A stretch of DNA of 64,000 bases, taken from Burkholderiales bacterium (lineage in GTDB: Bacteria > Pseudomonadota > Gammaproteobacteria > Burkholderiales > Burkholderiaceae). The translations under genes and the position numbers were made by a program. Positions 1-7,002 of the stretch are shown piece by piece. The stretch lies in contig JAMFSK010000156.1 in assembly GCA_026225235.1 (NCBI GenBank), positions 1 through 64,000 on the forward strand. Reading direction: 5' to 3'. Positions within the stretch are counted from its first letter, which is position 1. Every line of letters begins with the position of its first letter. The notes below the pieces were generated by a model. That model was not told the origin of the DNA and did no database searches. It worked only from the letters and a program-made list of their open reading frames with translations.

Positions 1-24
1 GTGCGCGCAGCCTTCGACTGGAAG

Positions 25-474
25 TCAGCCATGAATCAGTTTGCTATTCTGTTCGGTGAGCGGTTCACGCTCGGGCGCATGTAAATCTTTTCTAACCCGC
101 CTCGCCCACAGAATGCCGGATAGGCCCGCTGCTTCTCTCGCTCCCTCTGGCAACAACGTCAATGCACCGGCCGATTCACGTCCGTACCAAGCAAGCAAAC
201 CCCAAGCATCGGTGGCATCCAGCTTGGCCTCGCGGGCGAGCGCAACGCGCATTCCTTCCTCTGGAAGCAAGTTGTCGAAAAACCACTGAACTGGCCGTTC
301 GCGAGAGCCGTCGACCACCGGTTCATTCGTCAGCGGGAAGGCCGGCGATAACGGGAACGCATCGCTTGCCGATGTCCATGTGTCGTCATATCCGAAGGAC
401 CAGATACCGTTCTCGTCGGTCAGAGCACCAACGTGCCGTCCGTTCGCGTAGACAACCAGGGTCTTTGCTGCCAT
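25..474 (-). CDS. HipA-type kinase N-terminal module, ends at an in-frame stop (split or broken HipA)
   Basis: The 149-residue product matches the N-terminal subdomain of HipA-family toxins, seen in NGRHVGALT near the start, FPLSPAFPLT, the FFDNLLPEEGMR stretch around residue 66 and SAGALTLLPEG around 101. HipA kinases phosphorylate glutamyl-tRNA synthetase or other targets and usually exceed 400 residues; here the reading frame stops at TGA before the kinase domain. Codons just past the stop read LPVEGCAH, and family members often have an LP at this point after the 'PLTE' segment, so the stop looks like a nonsense change or a natural split as in HipS/HipT pairs. The rest lies outside the window, so the two cannot be separated. 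It starts 17 nt after the upstream HipB-like gene and is surely cotranscribed with it. Confidence 0.72.
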   Translation of the reverse strand: MAAKTLVVYANGRHVGALTDENGIWSFGYDDTWTSASDAFPLSPAFPLTNEPVVDGSRERPVQWFFDNLLPEEGMRVALAREAKLDATDAWGLLAWYGRESAGALTLLPEGAREAAGLSGILWARRVRKDLHAPEREPLTEQNSKLIHG

Positions 475-491
475 GTCGGTAGTTGGGGTCG

Positions 492-779
492 TTACGCGTC
501 TGGGGTTCTTCCGGATGAGCGTCTCCGGCGTGACGCAGCCTTGAGCGCTTCCGGAGGGACTTGAGTGGACGGCTCAGCCTGCAAACGGATACCTAGTTCC
601 CCAAGCAACTGGAGCACCCTGCCGAACTGTGCAGTTGCTTTCCCGGCCTCAACGTGCGAGATAAATTTCGGTGAGAAGCCGCTAGCGTTGGCCAACTCGT
701 CACGCGTCAAGCCCTGCGCGATCCGCACGGCTCGAATGAGCTGGCCGAGCGTTTCGGTGCGGTTGATAAGAGTGCTCAT
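492..779 (-). CDS. HipB-like helix-turn-helix antitoxin/repressor
   Basis: A 95-residue protein with an Xre/Cro-type helix-turn-helix at residues 23-47 (LTRDELANASGFSPKFISHV). It lies directly before the HipA-like module, the order expected of hipBA operons, where HipB binds and neutralises HipA and represses the operon. The frame stays open upstream to 1094, but that extension runs through the operator array and reads as repeats such as VPDRIR, so the ATG at 779 is the natural start. The C-terminal 25 residues are basic and disordered (SRRRRSSGRTPDA). The palindromes upstream are its likely targets. Confidence 0.82.
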   Translation of the reverse strand: MSTLINRTETLGQLIRAVRIAQGLTRDELANASGFSPKFISHVEAGKATAQFGRVLQLLGELGIRLQAEPSTQVPPEALKAASRRRRSSGRTPDA

Positions 780-790
780 AGCCTTCCTTC

Positions 791-959
791 GTTCCCGATC
801 GGGTACATTATCCCACGGCTCGCCACAAATTTGTCTCTTTCGTATCCGATCAGGAACGAGGTGCACAGGAATGAAGAGGAAGGGAGCTTTTCGTACCCGG
901 TTGGGTACGCGAACAGCAGATTGAGGGATGAAACTCGCAATCGGTATCCGATCGGGAAC
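791..959 (-). promoter_or_regulatory. Array of four HipB-type palindromic operators at exact 51-bp spacing
   Basis: Four 16-bp imperfect palindromes are seen: GTTCCCGATCGGGTAC (791-806), GTATCCGATCAGGAAC (842-857), GTACCCGGTTGGGTAC (893-908) and GTATCCGATCGGGAAC (944-959). Start-to-start distance is 51 bp each time, about five helical turns, so all four face the same side of the DNA. The DNA between them is not repeated. E. coli HipB recognises several TATCC...GGATA sites upstream of hipB; these are similar half-sites with a shorter centre. They lie directly upstream of the HipB-like gene and presumably carry autoregulation. Confidence 0.8.
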
Positions 960-972
960 GAAGACGCCGTAC

Positions 973-999
973 TTGGAGTAAGCCGAAGGCTTACTCCAA
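973..999 (-). terminator. Stem-loop after the FlxA-like gene
   Basis: A perfect 12-bp inverted repeat (TTGGAGTAAGCC at 973-984, its complement at 988-999) with a 3-nt loop lies 6 bp beyond the stop of the minus-strand gene at 1006. There is no clear T-run after it, so it may be a weak terminator or an RNA-stabilising 3' hairpin. Confidence 0.55.
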
Positions 1000-1005
1000 C
1001 ACCAT

Positions 1006-1455
1006 TTACACCTGCTCGTCGATCTCATTCCCAAGCAGGGTTGGCATTCCAGGATGTCGAGCTGTCTTGTGATGCTTCTGATCTGTCGTCGCACCCGATA
1101 CTTTTCGCGTGCTGTCGCTCGAATCAGCGCTTTGTGCCGTTACGAATGCGTTCTTCTGCTGGGCCGGATCGCCGTTTGCACCTTTGGTCTGGTTCGACTG
1201 CGAGGCTGAGGTCACACTGCGTGATCCGGCACTCGCTTCCATTCCAGTCAGTTGAGATATCTGTCCTTGGATGGCCTGGATCTCTTCGTTGATCGACGCG
1301 GTGAGGATTTGACCTTGTTCCCCCGGCGTCTTCGCCGCGGCGGCAAGCTGCTTTTGCAGATTGGTCAACTGCTTCTGAAGCGCAGAGATCTCGGATTGAT
1401 ATTTGTTCGCGTCGCTGCCCGAAGTGGAGCCGCTGCCGCCTATGGCCATTACCAT
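1006..1455 (-). CDS. FlxA-like coiled-coil protein
   Basis: The 149-residue protein has a Gly/Ser-rich N-terminus, then a heptad-rich coiled coil at about residues 18-72 (ISALQKQLTNLQKQLAAAAK and IQAIQGQISQLTG), then a polar, Ser/Gln/Thr-rich tail. This layout resembles the FlxA-like family, small proteins first noted through their FliA dependence in enterics and of unknown biochemical function. A GAGGA motif lies 5 nt before the ATG at 1455; a second in-frame ATG two codons later is possible. No signal peptide or membrane segment is visible. No flagellar gene is nearby, so the link to motility is only by family resemblance. Confidence 0.55.
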   Translation of the reverse strand: MVMAIGGSGSTSGSDANKYQSEISALQKQLTNLQKQLAAAAKTPGEQGQILTASINEEIQAIQGQISQLTGMEASAGSRSVTSASQSNQTKGANGDPAQQKNAFVTAQSADSSDSTRKVSGATTDQKHHKTARHPGMPTLLGNEIDEQV

Positions 1456-1576
1456 GGCTGTCCTCTATGGATCGATAACAAGGAAAGGTCTTCGCCACTG
1501 TTTAACGGCAGCGAGAGCCGCTTTCTTGACCCGCACATTCCCTTCCTCGCGCGATCAAAATCCGCGTACATCCGCC

Positions 1577-2503
1577 TCACGCATACGCCACTGCTGTCCA
1601 CTTCTTCTCCAGATCGAGTCGCTCGACCATCTCCAGCAGAAATTCGGCAAACACACGAATCTTGGCGGGTTGGTGCCGGCGACTCTGATAAGCGAGATTG
1701 ATGGTGAGGCGCGGCAGATGCCAATCGTCGAGCACAGGGACGAGTCGCCCGGCGACGATGTCGTCATGGATGATAAAAAGCGGCTGGATCACGATGCCGA
1801 GGCCCGCACGGCCCGCTGCGCAGATGACTTGTCCGTCGTTGGCGTCGAGTGCACTTGTGATCGGTACGTCACGGGTTTCGTCCCCTCGCCGGAGATGCAA
1901 CACATAAGGGTCGGCCGCGAGGTTATAGACGAGCGTGCGATGCGCGGTGAGCTCTTCAGGCGTACGAGGGCGCCCGAACGCGGCAAGATAGGCGGGCGAC
2001 GCAGCGAGTACGCGGCGCGTTTCAGCGAGCCGGCGAATCGTGATGCCCGAGTCCCCTTCGTGTTCTCGCGTGCGAATGGCGACATCCATGCCGCCTTCAA
2101 TAAAGTCGGGATAGCGATTGGCCGTCACGATCTGTACCGCGAGGTTCGGGTAGCGCTTCTTGAACTCGGGCAGCCACGGCGCAATGACCATCATCGCGAA
2201 GGACACTGAGCTCGTTACCCGCAACATTCCTTTCGGGCTGACGGCCGCCTCGCCCGCCATCGCGTCGGCCTCGCCCATCTCGGCGAGCAGAGCCGTGCAG
2301 CGACGATGATATTCGCGGCCCGCATCGGTAAGCCAGAGCCGCCGTGTCGTGCGCTCGATCAGCCGGGCACCAAGCCGTTCTTCAAGCGCAGTCAGAGCTC
2401 GACTCGCCGCCGCGTTCGACATGTCGAGCTGGCTAGCCGCCTTGGAAAGGCTTCCCAGGTCCGCGGTCAGCACAAAGAGTTCAAGCTGGGTCAGTCGATC
2501 CAT
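1577..2503 (-). CDS. LysR-family regulator, likely of the divergent hydroxyquinol genes
   Basis: A 308-residue LysR-type activator or repressor. The winged helix-turn-helix is at residues 1-60 (LSKAASQLDMSNAAASRALT is the recognition region) followed by the effector-binding domain with the usual IERTTRRLWLTDAG junction. It belongs to the DmlR/AaeR-like group, with RVTSSVSF after the linker. It is transcribed away from the dioxygenase gene at 2620 with 116 bp between the starts, the classical arrangement for a LysR regulator controlling an aromatic catabolic operon. The effector is unknown; hydroxyquinol or a precursor is the reasonable guess. Confidence 0.85.
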   Translation of the reverse strand: MDRLTQLELFVLTADLGSLSKAASQLDMSNAAASRALTALEERLGARLIERTTRRLWLTDAGREYHRRCTALLAEMGEADAMAGEAAVSPKGMLRVTSSVSFAMMVIAPWLPEFKKRYPNLAVQIVTANRYPDFIEGGMDVAIRTREHEGDSGITIRRLAETRRVLAASPAYLAAFGRPRTPEELTAHRTLVYNLAADPYVLHLRRGDETRDVPITSALDANDGQVICAAGRAGLGIVIQPLFIIHDDIVAGRLVPVLDDWHLPRLTINLAYQSRRHQPAKIRVFAEFLLEMVERLDLEKKWTAVAYA

Positions 2504-2619
2504 CGCCTCATTCTTCCACTCACAGGAAAAGTCATTTCACTGTAGCGCATTTCTTTCCACCGGATGAAGCGCTAACGTATTGAATACGCTTGCCATAGCT
2601 ACATTCAGGAGACACCGCA

Positions 2620-3516
2620 ATGCGAAATATCAGCGAAGACACCATCACGCAGGCCGTTCTGGCTTCGATATCCGGCTGCAAGGACGATCGCCTTCGCACC
2701 ATCATGACGAGCCTGGTCCAGCATCTTCACGCGTTCACCCGCGACGTCAAACTGACGGAAGACGAGTGGTTCAAGGCCATCCAGTTCCTGACCAACGTTG
2801 GTCACATCACGGACGACAAGCGCCAGGAATTTATCCTTCTGTCCGACACGCTTGGGCTGTCGATGCTGGTCACGACGCAGAACAACAAGAAGCCGGCGAC
2901 ATGCACGGAATCGACGGTGTTCGGGCCGTTCTTTGTCGAAGGCGCGCCGGAATACCACAATGGCGACGACATCTCGAATGGCGCAAAGGGGGCGCCGTGC
3001 TTCGTGCGGGGCCGCGTCACCGATATGGCGGGGCAGCCGGTCGCGCATGCCCAGCTCGATGTCTGGCAATCCGACGACGAAGGCTTTTACGACGTCCAGA
3101 CGCAATCCGGAACAGGTGAGGCACACGAGCATCGCGCCCGGGGTCGCTTGCGCACGCTGGAAGACGGCTCGTTCCACTTTCGGTCGATTCTCGCCGTCGC
3201 GTATCCGATCCCGCACGACGGACCGGTCGGCCAGATGCTCGAGGCGCTGGGCCGCCACCCGTGGCGGCCGGCACATTTGCATTTCATGATCGAGGCGCCA
3301 GGCTATGAGCGGCTGATCACCCACGTGTTCCGTGATGGCGACCAATACCTCGACTCCGACGCGGTGTTCGGTGTGCGGTCGACGCTGATTGCCGAGTGGG
3401 TTCGCCACGACGCGGGCGCGGCTCCCGATGGCACGCAGATGAATACTCCGTTCTATACGCTCGACTATGACTTCGTGCTGAATCCCGAGACCGTCACCGA
3501 GGTTGCCCATGCTTGA
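2620..3516 (+). CDS. Hydroxyquinol 1,2-dioxygenase (intradiol)
   Basis: A 298-residue non-haem Fe(III) intradiol dioxygenase. It has the N-terminal helical dimerisation domain (about residues 20-95) and the catalytic beta-sandwich. The four iron ligands can be placed at Y157 (GFYDVQ), Y195 (AYPIPHDG), H219 and H221 (RPAHLHFMI), with spacing close to catechol 1,2-dioxygenase. Pairing with maleylacetate reductase downstream points to hydroxyquinol (1,2,4-trihydroxybenzene) as substrate, giving maleylacetate. An AGGAGA ribosome site sits 6-7 nt before the ATG. The stop overlaps the next gene's start by 8 nt, so the two are translationally coupled. A chlorocatechol dioxygenase is a less likely reading. 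Confidence 0.88.
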   Translation: MRNISEDTITQAVLASISGCKDDRLRTIMTSLVQHLHAFTRDVKLTEDEWFKAIQFLTNVGHITDDKRQEFILLSDTLGLSMLVTTQNNKKPATCTESTVFGPFFVEGAPEYHNGDDISNGAKGAPCFVRGRVTDMAGQPVAHAQLDVWQSDDEGFYDVQTQSGTGEAHEHRARGRLRTLEDGSFHFRSILAVAYPIPHDGPVGQMLEALGRHPWRPAHLHFMIEAPGYERLITHVFRDGDQYLDSDAVFGVRSTLIAEWVRHDAGAAPDGTQMNTPFYTLDYDFVLNPETVTEVAHA

Positions 3517-4594
3517 CTTCGTCTATCAGGCGCGCGCCGGACGCGTCGTATTCGGGCCCGGAAGTCTCCAGCATCTCGAGCGCGAAGTGTTGCAGCTCGG
3601 CGCGCAGCGGGCATTGGTGCTTTGCAGCCCTGAACAGCGCGCGACCGGCGAGGCGGTCGCGGCCAGACTTGGTAGCCGTGCGGTCGGCGTGTTTGACCGG
3701 GCGACCATGCATGTCCCGGTTGAACTCGCGCGAGAAGCGCAGGAATTGGCGCGCAATCTTCAGGCGGATTGCGCCATTGCGGTGGGGGGAGGCTCGACCG
3801 TCGGCCTGGGCAAAGCGATTGCGCTCGACTCGGGGCTGCCGATCCTGGCTGTGCCGACGACCTATGCGGGCAGTGAGATGACGCCGATCTTCGGCCTGAC
3901 CGAGGGGGGGCTCAAGCGCACCGGCACCGATTTGCGCGTGCTGCCTAAGACGGTGATTTACGACGCAAACATGACCCTGACCTTGCCCGTCGGCTTGTCG
4001 GTCACCAGCGGGATCAATGCGATCGCCCATGCGGCCGAAGGGCTGTATTCACGCGATCAGAACCCGGTGATCAGCCTGATGGCCGAGGAAGGTATCGCCG
4101 CGCTCGCCCGGGCACTGCCGCTGATCGTTCGTGCGCCAGGCGATGTCGAAGCGCGTTCACAGGCGCTCTACGGCGCCTGGCTTTGCGGCACGGTGCTCGG
4201 AAGTGTCGGGATGGCGTTGCATCACAAGCTCTGCCACACGCTGGGCGGCAGCTTCAACCTCCCGCATGCGCAGACCCATACGATCGTGCTGCCGCATGCG
4301 CTGGCCTATAACGCGCGCTCGGCGCCCGAGGCCATGCGCAGGATTTCGCGCGCGGTCAATGGCGATCGTGCGGGTGAGGTCTCCGCGGCGCTGGGCATCT
4401 ATGAGCTGGCGCGCGACAACGGCGCGGCGATCGCGTTGAAGGACATCGGTATGAAAGAGGCAGACCTCGACCGTGCCGCTGAGATCGCTTGCGCCAATCC
4501 CTATTGGAATCCTCGTCCGATCGAACTGGGGCCCCTGCGCGCGCTATTGCAGGACGCGTTTGAGGGAGCGCCGCCTCGCGAGCATCTGTCCTAG
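3509..4594 (+). CDS. Maleylacetate reductase
   Basis: A 361-residue iron-alcohol-dehydrogenase-fold enzyme that reduces maleylacetate to 3-oxoadipate with NAD(P)H. Visible features are the nucleotide-binding loop AVGGGSTVGLGKA near residue 90, PTTYAGSEMTPIFG, and the HHKLCHTLGGSFNLPHAQTH segment typical of the family, where the metal-binding histidines of related alcohol dehydrogenases fall. A longer TTG-started version from 3503 is possible, but the ATG at 3509 has CGAGG at correct distance within the end of the dioxygenase gene. It completes the hydroxyquinol lower pathway. No monooxygenase, ferredoxin or transporter gene for the upper pathway lies beside it. Confidence 0.9.
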   Translation: MLDFVYQARAGRVVFGPGSLQHLEREVLQLGAQRALVLCSPEQRATGEAVAARLGSRAVGVFDRATMHVPVELAREAQELARNLQADCAIAVGGGSTVGLGKAIALDSGLPILAVPTTYAGSEMTPIFGLTEGGLKRTGTDLRVLPKTVIYDANMTLTLPVGLSVTSGINAIAHAAEGLYSRDQNPVISLMAEEGIAALARALPLIVRAPGDVEARSQALYGAWLCGTVLGSVGMALHHKLCHTLGGSFNLPHAQTHTIVLPHALAYNARSAPEAMRRISRAVNGDRAGEVSAALGIYELARDNGAAIALKDIGMKEADLDRAAEIACANPYWNPRPIELGPLRALLQDAFEGAPPREHLS

Positions 4595-4794
4595 TCAGTT
4601 CCTGAGCCTCTCAGTCCGTCTGTGAGGCTTTACCCGCAAGGCGCCGGCCGGTGGCTCCGAAGTCGACCCGGCGGGACGACCCCCTCTTATTTCGATGTCC
4701 GCGGTGTGACTTGCACCCCACGCCGCCACCGCTTTAGCGGCTCGAACTGAGCGCCACGCGCTTTTTAAGTTAGCATTCGCCAATAAGAAAATCG

Positions 4795-4833
4795 CAAGCC
4801 TGCAACCGTCTGGTTGCAGGCTTGTCCTTTTAC
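4795..4833 (+). terminator. Strong stem-loop with T-rich tail between maleylacetate reductase and RIO kinase
   Basis: A perfect 13-bp stem (CAAGCCTGCAACC, 4795-4807, and complement 4812-4824) with loop GTCT is followed by TCCTTTTAC, and A-rich DNA precedes it. It can end plus-strand transcription, being 200 bp past the reductase gene and only 60 bp before the RIO kinase start. A second stem (4844-4850 with 4854-4860, loop GGG) follows. The 4595-4794 stretch shows no gene. Confidence 0.75.
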
Positions 4834-4883
4834 ATAGCGTCTGCCGCACCGGGGGTGCGGGTGGGCGCGCATCCGGCGTCTGC

Positions 4884-5741
4884 ATGAAAGTACCCAAAAG
4901 GCTTGCCCCGTTACTCGAAGAAGGGCTGATCGACGAAGTCATCGGCCAGCTGATGAGCGGCAAGGAAGCGACCGTCTATGTTGTGCGCAGTGGCGACGCG
5001 ACGCGTTGCGCGAAAGTCTACAAAGACGCGAAACAACGCAGTTTCCGACAGGCGACCTCCTACCTGGACGGCCGCAAGGTCAAGAACAGCCGTCAGGCGC
5101 GTGCGATGGAGAAAGGCACGCGCTATGGTCGCCAGATGCAGGAAGAACAGTGGCAAAACGCGGAAGTTGACGCTTTGTTCCGGCTCGCGAACGCTGGCGT
5201 GCGTGTGCCGCAGCCCTACATCTGCACCGATGGCGTGCTGTTAATGGAACTGGTCACCGACGCAGCGGGCAACGTCGCTCCGCGGCTCAATGACGTCGAC
5301 CTCACTGAGGAAAGGGCGCTTGAGCTGCACACGATGCTGCTCAATCAGGTCGTGCGCATGTTGTGCGCAGGCGTGGTCCATGGCGACTTGTCCGAATACA
5401 ACATCCTGCTCGCGGCCGATGGCCCCGTCATCATCGACTTGCCCCAGGCCGTCGATGCGGCGGGCAATAACCAGGCGGCGGCCATGCTTGAGCGCGACGT
5501 CGACAACCTGGCGACGTACTTCGGCCGGTTTGCGCCCCAACTCCTGACCTCCACTTATGGCAAGGAAATCTGGGCACTCTTCGAAGCGGGCGTACTCAAC
5601 GTCGACGTCGTGCTGACAGGCCATGTCGAAGTCGATACGCGACCGGTCGATCTCGAGAGCGTGATGCAGGAACTCGAAGACACCCGCTTCGAAGAAGAAG
5701 CCCGGCAACGCCGCGAGCGTGAGGCGGAAACGGGGAAGTAG
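4884..5741 (+). CDS. RIO-type serine/threonine kinase
   Basis: A 285-residue cytoplasmic RIO1-like kinase. The ATP lysine lies in CAKVYKD near residue 45 after the flexible MSGKEATVYVV loop; the catalytic loop HGDLSEYNILL is near residue 169 and the metal-binding IIDLPQAVD near 187. RIO kinases act in ribosome maturation in archaea and eukaryotes; the proteobacterial members have no agreed substrate. A charged C-terminal tail (EEEARQRREREAE) follows the kinase fold. No clear ribosome site precedes the ATG; two hairpins occupy the 90 bp upstream. It is a single gene, downstream of a strong terminator and convergent with the ABC operon. Confidence 0.88.
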   Translation: MKVPKRLAPLLEEGLIDEVIGQLMSGKEATVYVVRSGDATRCAKVYKDAKQRSFRQATSYLDGRKVKNSRQARAMEKGTRYGRQMQEEQWQNAEVDALFRLANAGVRVPQPYICTDGVLLMELVTDAAGNVAPRLNDVDLTEERALELHTMLLNQVVRMLCAGVVHGDLSEYNILLAADGPVIIDLPQAVDAAGNNQAAAMLERDVDNLATYFGRFAPQLLTSTYGKEIWALFEAGVLNVDVVLTGHVEVDTRPVDLESVMQELEDTRFEEEARQRREREAETGK

Positions 5742-5853
5742 GGAAAGCAGGGTGGCGAAGACGAAGTTCGTCGTCAATCGATCGACGCCGGCTTCGTCCC
5801 AATGTGCCTACGCTGATTGTGCATTGGAAACGTCGGTTGAGTGCCGGGCCACC

Positions 5854-7002
5854 CTAGCGATGATGCGGCGATAGCGAGCCTGCCACGCGTTGCGCGGCGC
5901 TCGCGGTCGCTGCCTCGTCGACCTCGTCGAGGGCGTTGCCGTCCTGGTCAAACACGTGAATGTGCGCAAGATCGACGTCGAACGCGATGGACTCGCCGAG
6001 CTTGATATCGATCGCCCCACGAAGAGACGCGCGGATCGATTCGCCTGACTGGAGCGTCCCGCTCACGATGGTCTCTGAGCCGAGGAATTCGCGGCCCGTC
6101 ACCGTTACGCTCAGCGCGCCGCCTTCGGCCAGCACGAGATGTTCCGGCCGGATGCCCAACGTGCAGCGCAGATCCCCCGTCGTTGCCTCGGCACGGCGCG
6201 CAAGCTGGAGCCGCAAGCGCCCACCATCGGCCGAGACTGAAAAGCGATCTTCACTCGATTGCAAGCCGAGGCCGGCCAGCATATTCATCTGCGGGGAGCC
6301 CAGAAACCCTGCGACAAACTGATTGTTCGGCCGGGCATACAGTTCGGCCGGCGAGCCGACCTGTTCGATGCGGCCATTGCGCAGCACGACGATCGTGTCT
6401 GCCATGGTCATCGCTTCGACCTGGTCATGAGTCACGTAGACCATCGTTGATTTGAGTCGCCGATGTAGCGCGACGATCTCGCCGCGCATCTTCACACGCA
6501 GTTCGGCATCGAGGTTCGACAGTGGTTCATCGAACAGGAAGGCCTTCGGTTGCTTGACGATCGCACGGCCGATCGCGACGCGCTGACTCTGGCCACCCGA
6601 CAATTGCGCGGGCTTGCGATCGAGCAAATGCGAAATCTGCAGGATCTCCGCCGCACGTTTGATCCGGGGCTCGACCTCGGCCTTCGGGGTTTTCTGGCAG
6701 ACGAGGCCGAACCGCAGGTTCTCGTAAATGTTCATATGCGGGTAGAGCGCATACGACTGAAAGACCATCGCCATGCCGCGTGCGGAGGGCAGCAGATGGT
6801 CGCAACGCTGGCCATCGATGTGCACTTCGCCCGAGCTCACTTCCTCGAGGCCAGCGATCATTCGCAACAAGGTCGATTTGCCGCAGCCGGAGGGTCCGAC
6901 GAAGACGGTGAAGGAACCATCCTCGACGACCAGGTCGATCCCGTGAATCACGGTCGTGCCGCCAAAGCTCTTGCGTACGGACTTCAGCTCAAGCTTGGCC
7001 AT
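5854..7002 (-). CDS. Sugar ABC transporter ATP-binding protein (UgpC/MsmX type)
   Basis: A 382-residue ATPase of the CUT1 sugar importer class. Walker A is GPSGCGKST near residue 37, Q-loop FQSYALYPHMN, signature LSGGQSQRVAIGRA, Walker B FLFDEP and the H-loop VTHDQVEA. The C-terminal 140 residues form the regulatory OB-fold domain typical of MalK-like proteins. The ATG at 7002 has GGAGG 6 nt upstream, inside the end of the GH116 gene (14-nt overlap); the frame could extend to 7080 but without a ribosome site. It is the last gene of the operon starting at 13017. It energises the two permeases at 9806-11644. Confidence 0.93.
   Translation of the reverse strand: MAKLELKSVRKSFGGTTVIHGIDLVVEDGSFTVFVGPSGCGKSTLLRMIAGLEEVSSGEVHIDGQRCDHLLPSARGMAMVFQSYALYPHMNIYENLRFGLVCQKTPKAEVEPRIKRAAEILQISHLLDRKPAQLSGGQSQRVAIGRAIVKQPKAFLFDEPLSNLDAELRVKMRGEIVALHRRLKSTMVYVTHDQVEAMTMADTIVVLRNGRIEQVGSPAELYARPNNQFVAGFLGSPQMNMLAGLGLQSSEDRFSVSADGGRLRLQLARRAEATTGDLRCTLGIRPEHLVLAEGGALSVTVTGREFLGSETIVSGTLQSGESIRASLRGAIDIKLGESIAFDVDLAHIHVFDQDGNALDEVDEAATASAAQRVAGSLSPHHR

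Noticed and set aside
2504-2619. LysR-type T-N11-A boxes before the dioxygenase
   Set aside because: Several weak matches exist in AT-richer DNA of this gap, and none stands out, so no site is claimed.
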